From: Martelella lutilitoris
GTDB taxonomy: Bacteria > Pseudomonadota > Alphaproteobacteria > Rhizobiales > Rhizobiaceae
Length of the DNA: 64,000 nt
Assembly: GCF_016598595.1 (NCBI RefSeq)
Contig: NZ_CP066786.1
Span: forward strand, 2,007,501 to 2,071,500
Reading direction: 5' to 3'
Below are positions 34,887-43,494 of this stretch, in pieces. The first letter of the stretch is position 1; each line of letters opens with the position of its first letter. The notes beneath the pieces were generated by a model that saw nothing but the letters and a program-made list of their open reading frames with translations, made no database searches and was not told the origin of the DNA. The position numbers were made by a program, and so were the translations under genes.

Positions 34887-35794
34887 CGCAGCCCCCGACA
34901 ATCGACGCCAGCCGACTTGCCAATCCGATGACCCGAACCGTGCTTTTCCTGATGGTGGGTGCCGCCATCGGGGGCATCATCGGTATTGTGGTGGAGTTTC
35001 TTGGCCTCTTGTTCGGCATGAGTGCCACCCCGTTGGCGGTGATCTTCCTGACCCTGCTGCCGCTCGCCATGGCGACCATGGCGGTTCAGTTGCTCTGGGT
35101 CTTTCTCGGCTTGCCCGTGTGGACCTATGTGGGCGGCAAGTTTTTTGCCAACCGGGTGGGCGGACAGTCCGGCAAAGTCGCCAAAGACCTCAAGATCACG
35201 TTCCTGCCGGAAGGGCATCCGATTTACGACAAGGTGCAGGCCATGGCGCAGTCGATGGGATTGCCACCGGTCCGCTACGTCGGCCATTTCGAGGACCACA
35301 GCATCAACGCGTTTGCCTGCGGCCAATCCCGCGAGAATGCCATGATTGCCTTCACGCGCGGCTGCATCGAAAAGACCACCGGCGACCAGTTCGAAGCCAT
35401 CTTGGCGCACGAGCTCGGCCATATCGCCAGCAATGATATGCAGCGCATGACCTATGCCTATGGCGTGCGGGACTCGCTGACGTTCTTTCTGGTGTTCCGC
35501 AAACTCAAAATGCTGGCGCTGAAGCTGTTCACCTTCGTCTCCGAAATGGAGATCATGCGCTTTTCCCGTCAACGGGAGTTTTATGCGGATGCCATCGGAG
35601 CCAGCCTGACCAGTCCACAAGCCATGATTGGAGCGCTGGAAGCAATCAAAGCCGATGACGGCAAGCCACGCCACGCGCTGGCCGCCTATGAAAACCTGAT
35701 GTTCAATGGCCTGCTACACAGCCATCCGCCGCTCGACAAGCGCATCGAGGCTATCCGCAACGAGACCTACATCAAGCAATTACCACATAAATAA
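34871..35794 (+). CDS. HtpX-like M48 family membrane metalloprotease
   Basis: This 307-residue protein has two or three N-terminal transmembrane helices (TVLFLMVGAAIGGIIGIVVEFLGLLFG, AVIFLTLLPLAMATMAVQLLWVF), a zinc-binding HELGH motif (AILAHELGHIASND) and the downstream Glu region EFYADAIGA. It belongs to the HtpX/Ste24 group. It starts 16 bases before the coupling protein's stop, so it is translationally coupled to it. Its role in the element is unknown. Confidence 0.88.
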   Translation: MEQEITQPPTIDASRLANPMTRTVLFLMVGAAIGGIIGIVVEFLGLLFGMSATPLAVIFLTLLPLAMATMAVQLLWVFLGLPVWTYVGGKFFANRVGGQSGKVAKDLKITFLPEGHPIYDKVQAMAQSMGLPPVRYVGHFEDHSINAFACGQSRENAMIAFTRGCIEKTTGDQFEAILAHELGHIASNDMQRMTYAYGVRDSLTFFLVFRKLKMLALKLFTFVSEMEIMRFSRQREFYADAIGASLTSPQAMIGALEAIKADDGKPRHALAAYENLMFNGLLHSHPPLDKRIEAIRNETYIKQLPHK

Positions 35795-35842
35795 TCAGGT
35801 TTTTGTTCGCGCTTTGTTTCAGGCTGTTTTATCATAGGCAGC

Positions 35843-36055
35843 ATGAAATTCAGTCCGTCGATCCGTTTCAACCTCGAATACATGCTGGCATGGTTCGTGG
35901 TTCGGGTGCTGCGGCTGAACATTCCGTGGTGCATGCGCACCTACAAGGAATTTCAGCTGCTGGTGCATGATGTCCGTTCAGCCGAGCCTAAAGGCCGTCG
36001 TGAAGCTCTCATGATGGAAGAGCTTGGCCGGGAGCTGGAGCGCTCGCGCCGCTAG
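35843..36055 (+). CDS. Small hypothetical protein
   Basis: This is a 70-residue basic protein with one amphipathic or membrane-associated stretch (YMLAWFVVRVLRLNIPWCM). It follows the protease gene after 48 bases and ends tail to tail with the relaxase gene, overlapping it by four bases. No family recognised. Confidence 0.6.
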   Translation: MKFSPSIRFNLEYMLAWFVVRVLRLNIPWCMRTYKEFQLLVHDVRSAEPKGRREALMMEELGRELERSRR

Positions 36056-37659
36056 CGCTTCCACTGCCTTTCTTCTTCGTGCCGTTCGGCCGCACGCCGG
36101 GCGTCGCGTTCTTTCTCAACGGCTTCCTTCGTCACTTGATAGGATTCAGTGACGTTGCGCCGCGCCTCGCGGGCTTCCTCTCGCTCCAGTGTTGAATGCT
36201 GGAAGGTTGCCCGCCACGAATCCTTGGTCGGGCTGATCCGGTTAGGCTCACGAACCAACACTTCCAGCGCTCGCTTTTCTCCCATATCCTTCAAGGCCAG
36301 ATTGAAGCGCTTGATGGCATGCTCCGGGTCTTTGAAGATGCGGCGGAACTGCTCGTCCGTGTGGGCATACTTCAGCAAACGGTCAGCTTCAGCCTTGCCC
36401 AGCGTGTCGCGCAGGATCTCAGTCGTGTGATCCGATTTCAGATATTCTTCTTCGTACCGGCGTTCCATGCCTGCTGCATAATCATCCCAGTCTTTGCGCT
36501 CCAGATAGGCAAGGCGCTCTTCCAGTATCTGCTTTTCAACGCGTTGAACCTCGGCATCGCCATGTTTGCGGGCTTCTGCCAGGCGCTCGCTCTCGGACTG
36601 GGTAACGGGCAGGCGCGCAGCGTCATCGCGCCGCATGCCTTCTTCATCGCGCTGGCGCTCTTCTTCCTGACGCTGCCGTTCTTCCGGTGTCGGCTCGCTC
36701 CCTTCCTGTTCAGGTTCAAGCCTTATAACACGTGGCTGACGCGCTTCTTCCTGTTCCTGCCATTTACGCTTGATCCAGTCTTCAAAATGGCCATCGTCGT
36801 GCCGAAACTCCCGCTTGGGTTCGGGGTGGTCCGCGATGTAGCGCTTCAGCTCCTCGCGTTCTTCCCGTGAGAAGCTCCATTCCGGCGCGTTCGTGCGCGG
36901 CGGCCAGTCACTGAGCGCGGTCAGATGCGGGTAACGTTCAATATCTTCAGGGGTAGGGCGTTGACGCATGGATATCTCCCTCATCCAGCTGCGATCGGGA
37001 CGGCGACGTCCCCGGTGAGTGCCTGCCACTTTGGCGATGCCGCGTGCCTTGTAGCTGCGATGGTCAAACCGCACGCCCGCTCCGGCTGCGGCCAGAAACA
37101 GATTGCAGGTGTCGGCCCACAGGGCGCGCGTGTCATCGACAAAGGACTTTTTGTTCAGTGCGGCCAACTTGGCTTTGGCAAAGCCGGTGCTTTCCAGCAC
37201 ACGGGTCGCCAACAGCAGGTGGCAGTGCGGATTGGTGCCATCGGCGTTGTTGTGAATGGCGTAGTGGACCGGCAGACCCATGGCGACAAACCGCGCAGCG
37301 AAGGTTTCCATCAGCGCGGGCCAATGCTGCGCATCAAGGTCGCGCGGAATGGCCACTTCCAGACTTTTGGCAAGACGGGCATCCTTGCGCCGCTCGGCAG
37401 CTTCCACCGCATTCCACAAGCCCGTGCGGTTACTGGCCCAGTCCGGTGCGTCGGACGGGTGCAGGATTGCTTCGTGGACAATATCGGTATCCTGCCGGGT
37501 ATAGCGATGAATCCGCCCGGTGCGCTCATCCTTGATCCGCGTACGGGACAGGTAGGCCGCCGCCGCGACAACAGAATGGGGATTATCGGCAGGCCCGTTG
37601 CCGCGCGAAACATTCTTCACACGGCAGTGTATCGGCTCTATCCGGATAACCTGATCCAC
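36052..37659 (-). CDS. mobA: MobA/MobL-family (MOBQ) relaxase
   Basis: This protein is about 535 residues long. The N-terminal third is the relaxase: motif I region IHCRVKNVSRGNG...SVVAAAAYLSRTRI, the histidine triad in HYAIHNNADGTNPHCHLLLATR, and the catalytic tyrosine probably in the AAAYLS helix. The C-terminal half is highly charged with long E/R/Q-rich coiled-coil runs. It nicks oriT and pilots the strand into the recipient. GTG 37659 with GAAGG upstream is the likely start; a TTG at 37680 is the alternative. It lies 3 kb from the oriT candidate, with the coupling protein in between. Confidence 0.9.
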   Translation of the reverse strand: MDQVIRIEPIHCRVKNVSRGNGPADNPHSVVAAAAYLSRTRIKDERTGRIHRYTRQDTDIVHEAILHPSDAPDWASNRTGLWNAVEAAERRKDARLAKSLEVAIPRDLDAQHWPALMETFAARFVAMGLPVHYAIHNNADGTNPHCHLLLATRVLESTGFAKAKLAALNKKSFVDDTRALWADTCNLFLAAAGAGVRFDHRSYKARGIAKVAGTHRGRRRPDRSWMREISMRQRPTPEDIERYPHLTALSDWPPRTNAPEWSFSREEREELKRYIADHPEPKREFRHDDGHFEDWIKRKWQEQEEARQPRVIRLEPEQEGSEPTPEERQRQEEERQRDEEGMRRDDAARLPVTQSESERLAEARKHGDAEVQRVEKQILEERLAYLERKDWDDYAAGMERRYEEEYLKSDHTTEILRDTLGKAEADRLLKYAHTDEQFRRIFKDPEHAIKRFNLALKDMGEKRALEVLVREPNRISPTKDSWRATFQHSTLEREEAREARRNVTESYQVTKEAVEKERDARRAAERHEEERQWKR

Positions 37660-37740
37660 ACCAGAAACCTTCGGTAGCAACGACTGACGTTACTTTGCCG
37701 TTATGAATCCTGGATTGCAACAAGATGATTCGACAACCGA

Positions 37741-38880
37741 TCATGCTTTTCGTCGCACGTTGATGGCCCTGGCATCCAGTGTGTTCTTGAGATGCACGGC
37801 ATAGTGCTTTTCGATCATCTCGACGCTGGTGCGGCAGTTCTTGGCGATCTGGTAGATATCGGCACCTTCCAGCAGGCGGAGGCAGATATAGGTATGCCGC
37901 AGGCTGTAAGCCGACCGGCGATTGCCTTCGCGATCGAATTTGAGGTCACAGTCGGTGAGCGCCCGGTTGAACTGCTTCTTGTGATCTTGCGGGAACACGA
38001 GATCAGTTGGTCGCGGACGATTGCGCTCGACCAGCCGTTTGAAGGGCTGAACCGCGCCGTGCGTACTCTTGCAATACCCGACACCCCGTTTGCCGCGCAC
38101 TTCGATCAGCAAGATCGGGTCGTCACCCTCTTCGCCTTCATCAAGCGTCACATCACGGTACTCCAGACTATTGGCCTCATCCGGCCGCAGGCCAGTGTTG
38201 GCCATGAAGAGAATATAGTCATGCAGCTGTTCGGCGGCGTGCTGCCAGTTCAGCCCCACGGCTGACTTGGCGCGTTCACGTGTGTAGGTGTAGAGCTTCT
38301 TGTACTCTTCCCGCGAAAACCACGCCCGATGGCTGATTTTTCCTGAAGCCCGGTAGGGGGCTGAGAAGTCGGGCAGGTGGGCTAGCCAGCCGTGCCGCAG
38401 GGCGGTTTTCATAACTTGCCGCAGTGTGACGGTTTCATGGTGGAGGGTGCTGCGGGTCGGCACCTTGCCGGTGTCTGCGTTCGGCTGTAGGCGAATGATT
38501 CGGTAATCCTGCACCATGCCTGCGGTGATCTGGGACAGCGGCTTGTCGCCAAAGTAGGGGATCAGGTGATTCCTGAGGCGGGCGGCGTGATCCTTGACAT
38601 AGCGCGGATTACGTTCACCGTTGGTGATCGCCTCGTATTCCAGTAGAAACTGTTTGGCGGCATCGGCAAAGGTGCGCTCGGCGGTCAATTGACCGACCCG
38701 GCTTTTGCCGCGTAGCTCAAAATACCAGTCTTCAGCGAACTCCTTGGCTTGCGCCAGGCTATCTGTTTTGGTGCTGACGCGCCACTTTTTGCCTTCCAGC
38801 CGGGCCTGTGCCTGCCAGACCGAACTGTTCTCGCGGCGGTAAATTCTGACCTTGTCACCCAGTATGTAATGCGAGCCCAT
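37741..38880 (-). CDS. int: Tyrosine integrase of the element
   Basis: This 379-residue protein has an N-terminal arm-binding part (WQAQARLEGKKWRVSTKTDSLAQAKEFAEDW), a SAM-like core-binding domain (ADAAKQFLLEYEAITNGERNPRYVKDHAARLRNHLIPYFG), and a catalytic domain with ANTGLRPDEANSL, YSLRHTYICLRLL and TSVEMIEKHYAVH with the nucleophilic tyrosine. It lies 86 bases from attR, the intact tRNA-Lys, the usual place for the integrase of a tRNA-targeted element. It is almost certainly the enzyme that recombines the 47-bp att repeats. Confidence 0.93.
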   Translation of the reverse strand: MGSHYILGDKVRIYRRENSSVWQAQARLEGKKWRVSTKTDSLAQAKEFAEDWYFELRGKSRVGQLTAERTFADAAKQFLLEYEAITNGERNPRYVKDHAARLRNHLIPYFGDKPLSQITAGMVQDYRIIRLQPNADTGKVPTRSTLHHETVTLRQVMKTALRHGWLAHLPDFSAPYRASGKISHRAWFSREEYKKLYTYTRERAKSAVGLNWQHAAEQLHDYILFMANTGLRPDEANSLEYRDVTLDEGEEGDDPILLIEVRGKRGVGYCKSTHGAVQPFKRLVERNRPRPTDLVFPQDHKKQFNRALTDCDLKFDREGNRRSAYSLRHTYICLRLLEGADIYQIAKNCRTSVEMIEKHYAVHLKNTLDARAINVRRKA

Positions 38881-38965
38881 GACACCCTCGAAACTGTGTC
38901 CACTGTGTGTCCGGGTATTTTAGGCTATTTCTGAGAGGATGTGTAGGCCTAAAGCCTTGATTTTG

Positions 38966-39012
38966 TTGGTGAGCGCGCAGGGGTTCGAACCCTGGACCTA
39001 CTGATTAAAAGT
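38966..39012 (-). repeat. attR: 47-bp core within tRNA-Lys
   Basis: Identical to attL at 10835-10881. It covers the anticodon loop to one base past CCA of the intact tRNA gene. The two copies are in direct orientation 28.1 kb apart. Confidence 0.93.
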
Positions 39013-39042
39013 CAGTTGCTCTACCGGCTGAGCTACGCGCTC
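38967..39042 (-). tRNA. tRNA-Lys (anticodon UUU)
   Basis: The acceptor stem GAGCGCG / CGCGCTC pairs perfectly, followed by A and an encoded CCA. The anticodon stem ACTGA / TCAGT encloses CTTTTAA, anticodon TTT. The T-arm CAGGG-TTCGAAC-CCTG is complete. The gene is intact on the chromosomal side because the element restores its 3' end. Confidence 0.97.
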
Positions 39043-39388
39043 CCTCGTCCGGCGCCTGTGCAAAGGGCCAGCGGAAAGTGGGCGGAACATAGAAAGGGTC
39101 TTTGCGAAGGTCAACCCGGAAATTCGGCTTGTAACGACAATTCGGCGTCACGGAAACTTTGCCGAAAGGTGATTGGAATTGATCGGCGCTCTGGTTTATG
39201 AAGCCGGCGGGTCCCGCGTCGCATGTGTTGCTGGTTGAACGATGCGCGCCGGCGCCGGCGCCCGCTTCCGCGCAGGTCAGGGACCGGTGGTGAGGCGGGA
39301 ACACGGCAATAAGATAAAACAAGGCCTTAGGGGATTCTTCTGAATCTGTTTGTTAGAATTCCCTGGCTGGCAAACGGGAGAATACCTG
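39043..39388. other. Gene-free stretch upstream of tRNA-Lys and ccdA
   Basis: The divergent promoters of the tRNA (minus) and ccdA (plus) must lie here. A GC-rich dyad GGCGCCGGCGCC is at about 39249-39260. No gene is seen. Confidence 0.5.
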
Positions 39389-40123
39389 GTGTCGATTGGT
39401 GATATCTCGCTGTGGACCGCGCTATTTGCCGGCGCGCTGTCCTTTCTGTCTCCCTGCGTGTTGCCGCTGGTGCCGCCTTATCTGTGCTACATGGCCGGGA
39501 TCTCGATCGACCAGTTCAAGGGCGACACCAAGGTCCGGCCGGCAAGCGTTCTCCTGCCGGCGCTGTTCTTCACCCTCGGCTTCGCGACGGTTTTCGTGGC
39601 GCTCGGCGCAGGGGCATCGTCGATCGGCCAGTTGCTGCGGCAATATATGGATATCCTCGCCAAGGTCGGCGGCGTGATCATCATCATCATGGGGCTGAAT
39701 TTCCTCGGCGTGTTGAGAATCCCGTTCCTGTCGCGCGAGGCGCGGTTTCACGGCGGCGGAAAGCCGGCAAGCATTTCCGGCGCCTATGTGATGGGGCTTG
39801 CCTTCGCCTTTGGCTGGACGCCGTGCATCGGTCCGGTTCTGGGGGCGATCCTCGCGGTGGCGGCGACCAAGGCGACCGTTGCCAACGGCGCTGTGCTGCT
39901 GGCGATCTATTCGCTCGGCCTTGCCGTGCCCTTCTGGATCGCGGCGCTGTTTTCGGGCGCCTTCATGCGCTTCCTCTCGCGCTTTCGAAGACATCTGGGC
40001 GCGGTGGAAAAAACTATGGGCGCGCTGCTGATTCTCACCGGGCTCGCCTTTCTTTTCGGCTTCATTGCGGATATGGCGATCTGGTTCCAGCAGACCTTCC
40101 CCGTTCTCTCGCAAATCGGCTAG
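39389..40123 (+). CDS. ccdA: Cytochrome c biogenesis protein CcdA
   Basis: This 244-residue inner-membrane protein has six predicted helices in two homologous halves. Each half has a conserved cysteine next to proline: SFLSPCVLPLVPP and FGWTPCIGPVLGA. CcdA passes electrons from cytoplasmic thioredoxin to periplasmic thiol-reducing proteins for cytochrome c maturation. GTG 39389, eight bases after GGGAG, is chosen over a TTG at 39350. The next gene follows after 27 bases. Confidence 0.9.
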   Translation: MSIGDISLWTALFAGALSFLSPCVLPLVPPYLCYMAGISIDQFKGDTKVRPASVLLPALFFTLGFATVFVALGAGASSIGQLLRQYMDILAKVGGVIIIIMGLNFLGVLRIPFLSREARFHGGGKPASISGAYVMGLAFAFGWTPCIGPVLGAILAVAATKATVANGAVLLAIYSLGLAVPFWIAALFSGAFMRFLSRFRRHLGAVEKTMGALLILTGLAFLFGFIADMAIWFQQTFPVLSQIG

Positions 40124-40150
40124 GGCCTGCGAAACCCGGGGTTTCGCGCA

Positions 40151-41101
40151 ATGTCAGGCATTTTCCAGCTTCTCTTTCCGTTCTTCGGGCTGATCGCCGT
40201 CGGCTTCATCGCCGCGAAGATCATCAGGCAGAAGGAGGAGGGGCTCGTCTGGCTCAATATCTTCATCGTCTATGCCGCCCTTCCGGCGCTGTTCTTCAAG
40301 CTCGTCTCGAACACGCCCTTCGACCAACTGACAAGGCTTGATTTCATATCGGTCGACCTGATGGCGACCTACAGCGTCTTTCTGGCCCTGTTTGCCGCCG
40401 GCTATTTCTGGAAGCGCAACGGCGTGCGCGAAAGCACGATCCAGGCCTTTGCCGGTTCCTACGGTAATATCGGCTATATGGGGCCGGGGCTTGCTCTTCT
40501 GGCTTTGGGAGAGGCGGCGGCCGTGCCGGTGGCGTTGATCGTCTGTTTCGAAAACGCCCTGCATTTCATCGTGGCGCCGACGGTGATGGCGGTGGCTGAA
40601 GGCGGGACCGTGCGCAAGAGCGCGCTTGCCCGCCAGGTGCTGGCAAAGGCGCTGCTGCATCCCTTCATCATTGCCACCGCGCTCGGCTTTGCGGTTGCGG
40701 CGACAGGCGCCCCCGTGCCGGAAGCCTTCGACAGACTGGTCGACTATCTGGCGCAGGCGGCCGCGCCCTGCGCGCTCTTCGCCATGGGCGTGACGCTTGC
40801 TCTCAGGCCGGTGAAACGCGTGCCGGCTGAGATCGGCTATATCGTGCCCGCCAAGCTCGTCCTTCACCCGCTTCTGGTCTATGCCTTCATGATGATCCAT
40901 GGCGGCTTCGATCCGGTCTGGGTCGAGGCGGCGGTGCTGCTGGCGGCGCTGCCCACGGCCACCAATGTCTTCGTCATCGCCCAGCAATACGGCATCTGGT
41001 ACGAGCGCGCCTCGGCGACGATCCTGATCACCACCGTCTGCTCGGCCGCCACGCTTGCCGTGCTCCTGGCGCTGATCGACGGGAGCGTGATCCCGCTCTA
41101 G
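40151..41101 (+). CDS. AEC-family (auxin efflux carrier-like) permease
   Basis: This 316-residue protein has about ten hydrophobic segments typical of the AEC family (FFGLIAVGFIAAKI...GLVWLNIFIVYAALPALFFKLV at the N-terminus, AVLLAALPTATNVFVIAQQYG near the end). Substrates of such carriers are often small organic anions; this one's is unknown. It lies close behind ccdA on the same strand and may share its message. Confidence 0.85.
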   Translation: MSGIFQLLFPFFGLIAVGFIAAKIIRQKEEGLVWLNIFIVYAALPALFFKLVSNTPFDQLTRLDFISVDLMATYSVFLALFAAGYFWKRNGVRESTIQAFAGSYGNIGYMGPGLALLALGEAAAVPVALIVCFENALHFIVAPTVMAVAEGGTVRKSALARQVLAKALLHPFIIATALGFAVAATGAPVPEAFDRLVDYLAQAAAPCALFAMGVTLALRPVKRVPAEIGYIVPAKLVLHPLLVYAFMMIHGGFDPVWVEAAVLLAALPTATNVFVIAQQYGIWYERASATILITTVCSAATLAVLLALIDGSVIPL

Positions 41102-41200
41102 CGCATCGGCTCGAAAATCGGAATCGATTTTCGAAAAGAACGATGCGCAGATTCAATAAGTTAGAGCGTCCTTTGTGCGTCCTAAAGGACGCAAGGCGCT
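41102..41200. repeat. Intergenic palindromic repeat unit
   Basis: Two nested dyads fill the gap: GCGCATCG...CGATGCGC around AAAATCGGAATCGATTTT, and AGAGCG...CGCTCT around GCGTCCTAAAGGACGC. Their sequences resemble interspersed palindromes common between rhizobial genes. They could also end transcription from both convergent genes. Confidence 0.65.
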
Positions 41201-42385
41201 CTAGCCCGCAAAGAGCGCCTTGACGCCTCTGAGCGGCTCCACGCCTTCGCGCATGGCGAACTGGCGCAGCGGCGGCACGGCCGACAGCATGTAAAGTCCG
41301 GCCGAACGGGCAAGCTGGGCGGGAATGAAATCGGCGAGCAGCGAACGGTTCAGCAAATCGACGCTCGCCGTCCTGCTCCAGACGTCCGAGCGACGCATGA
41401 AGTCATAGCGCTCGCCGGTCCGCGAAGAGATCTTAGAGCCGTCGATGCCGTCCAGCATACGGGCGAGGCGCATGATGTCGCGCAGCGAAAGATTGAGCCC
41501 CTGCGCGCCGATCGGCGGAAACGCATGGGCGGCCTCGCCGACGAGAACCATCCGGCCCTTGCCGAAGCGGTTCGCCACCATGGAGGAGAGCGGCCATTTC
41601 TGCACCGGCCCTTCGACCGAAACGCTACCGAGCAGCGATTGCATGCGCTCTTCGATGGCTTGAGCAATCTCTTCCTCGGGGCGGGCGGCCATGGCTTCCG
41701 CGGCCGGCGTGTCCATCACCCAGACGAGGCTGGAGCGGTGCCTGTCCGGCAGCGGCACCTGGGTGAAGGGGCCGCCGCGGGTGTGAAACTCCGTCGAGAT
41801 ATCGTCATGGGCGAGCGCATGAGCGAAATTGAGCACAACGGCGGACTGCTTGTAGGTCCATTGCCTGACGGAAATGCCGGCGCTTTCGCGCACCTTCGAA
41901 CGCCGCCCGTCTGCGCCGACCGCGAGATCGGCCGAAATCGCTTCGCCGTCGGCAAGCGTCAGCGAAACCGCGTCCTTGCCTGCAAGGACCGTCTCGGCGC
42001 TGCTTTCGAGATGAGCAATGTTGGGTTCGCCCCGCACCGCATCCGCAAGTCTGGCGACGAGAACCCTGTTGGGAATATTGTAGCCGAAAGCCTCAAGATC
42101 GATCTCGGCGGATCGGAAGGCGACCGTTGGCGCCCGCACAAGCCGGCCCGTGCCGTCGATGATGCGCATGGTTTTCAGGGGCGCCGCCTCCGGCTTGATC
42201 GCCTGCCAGAGGCCGAGACGGGCGAGAAGCGCGATCGAGTGATCCATCAGCGCCGTGGTGCGGTGGTCGCTCACCCTCGGCGCAGGCGCGACAAGCGCGA
42301 CCTTTCGTCCGGCGCGGGCAAGCGCCAGCGCGGAAATCATTCCGGCAGGTCCGCCGCCGACAACGGCAATCTCATAATCCGACAT
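41201..42385 (-). CDS. UbiH/COQ6-family FAD-dependent monooxygenase
   Basis: This 394-residue flavoprotein has an N-terminal FAD motif (IAVVGGGPAGMISALALARAG), a central DG motif (LAVGADGRRSKVRE) and the C-terminal GD-like motif GEAAHAFPPIGAQGLNLSLRDI. The family hydroxylates ubiquinone precursors. Which ring position this one acts on cannot be told from sequence. It is convergent with the AEC permease. Confidence 0.88.
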   Translation of the reverse strand: MSDYEIAVVGGGPAGMISALALARAGRKVALVAPAPRVSDHRTTALMDHSIALLARLGLWQAIKPEAAPLKTMRIIDGTGRLVRAPTVAFRSAEIDLEAFGYNIPNRVLVARLADAVRGEPNIAHLESSAETVLAGKDAVSLTLADGEAISADLAVGADGRRSKVRESAGISVRQWTYKQSAVVLNFAHALAHDDISTEFHTRGGPFTQVPLPDRHRSSLVWVMDTPAAEAMAARPEEEIAQAIEERMQSLLGSVSVEGPVQKWPLSSMVANRFGKGRMVLVGEAAHAFPPIGAQGLNLSLRDIMRLARMLDGIDGSKISSRTGERYDFMRRSDVWSRTASVDLLNRSLLADFIPAQLARSAGLYMLSAVPPLRQFAMREGVEPLRGVKALFAG

Positions 42386-42562
42386 CTGAAAAACCTCGTC
42401 TCAACCGGGAACCGTCAGCATCCGATATAATGCGGCTTTCCCGGTTTTGCCGCGAAAAATTATGGAAAAACATGTTTTTTTTGTACCTCGGGCCGGTTCT
42501 GGTGCATTGTGGGGGTATCGAGGCCACAGGGCCGTTTCAGGCCGGAACGTGACGGAAATCGA

Positions 42563-43312
42563 ATGGGTTTATTCAGTCGGCGCAGAGTACCTTACGCGGA
42601 GATCCGGGCGTTTTCCGTCCATATCCTGACGGCATCGGGCTCGTTTCTGGCTTTCCTCGGAGTGGTCGCCGCCGCGGAAGGGCGATTCGTCGCGATGTTC
42701 TGGTGGCTTGCCGCCGCACTTCTGGTCGATGGCATTGATGGACCGATTGCGCGCCGCCTCAAGGTCAGCGAAGTGCTGCCGACCTGGTCGGGCGTCATGC
42801 TCGACAACATCATCGACTATGTCACCTATGTGCTGCTGCCGGCCTTCGCGCTCTACCAGTCGCACATGATCGGCGAGCCGATGTCCTTCGTTGCAGCGGC
42901 GCTGATCGTTGTTTCCAGTGCCATTTATTATGCCGACAGCGGCATGAAGACCGATGAGAACTTCTTCTCCGGCTTTCCCGTCGTCTGGAACATGGTCGTC
43001 TTCTCCTTCTTCGTCATCCAGCCATCCTCGCTTCTGGCCATGGCCATCGTTCTCGTCTCGGTGGCGCTCACCTTCGCTCCGGTCAACTTCCTGCATCCGG
43101 TCCGGGTCAAACGGCTGCGGCCGCTCAATCTCGGCGTCTTCGCGGTCTGGTGTGTCACCGGCTTCATCGCGCTTCTCGCCCGGTTCGATGCGCCGGTCTT
43201 CATCGAGGCTCTGTTCGTCGCAAGCGGCGTGTATCTTTATCTCATCGGAATGGTGCTTCAGTTTCTGCCGAAGCTCGGCTCACGAGCGGCCGAGACCCGG
43301 GCCGAGTTTTGA
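42563..43312 (+). CDS. pcs: Phosphatidylcholine synthase
   Basis: This 249-residue membrane protein carries the CDP-alcohol phosphotransferase signature DG(x2)AR(x8-9)G(x3)D(x3)D as DGPIARRLKVSEVLPTWSGVMLDNIID. About eight hydrophobic helices follow. Pcs joins choline directly to CDP-diacylglycerol, a route typical of rhizobia and Brucella. ATG 42563 begins MGLFSRRRVPYAEI; the frame before it is unlike protein. Confidence 0.93.
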   Translation: MGLFSRRRVPYAEIRAFSVHILTASGSFLAFLGVVAAAEGRFVAMFWWLAAALLVDGIDGPIARRLKVSEVLPTWSGVMLDNIIDYVTYVLLPAFALYQSHMIGEPMSFVAAALIVVSSAIYYADSGMKTDENFFSGFPVVWNMVVFSFFVIQPSSLLAMAIVLVSVALTFAPVNFLHPVRVKRLRPLNLGVFAVWCVTGFIALLARFDAPVFIEALFVASGVYLYLIGMVLQFLPKLGSRAAETRAEF

Positions 43313-43494
43313 CGGGGCCGCCGCTTAGTTGAATAAAGTCTTTGGGAAACCGGCAAAAGTCATTGCGTTTCAATGAGGGTTCGTGCTTCATTTATACGCA
43401 ATACGGGGGAAGTTCTATTTTTTAGTCAATTTCCGGGGCATGATGCGTGCGGCAGGACCCGGTATGCGTTTTCGGGTGAAGACCGGAGGGCAGT

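Noticed and set aside
34268..35674. 468-residue minus-strand frame opposite traG and the HtpX-like gene
   Set aside because: Spans two convincing plus-strand genes and has no recognisable domain.
36925..37677. 250-residue plus-strand frame opposite the relaxase
   Set aside because: Complement of the MobA/MobL domain; no motif or start signal.
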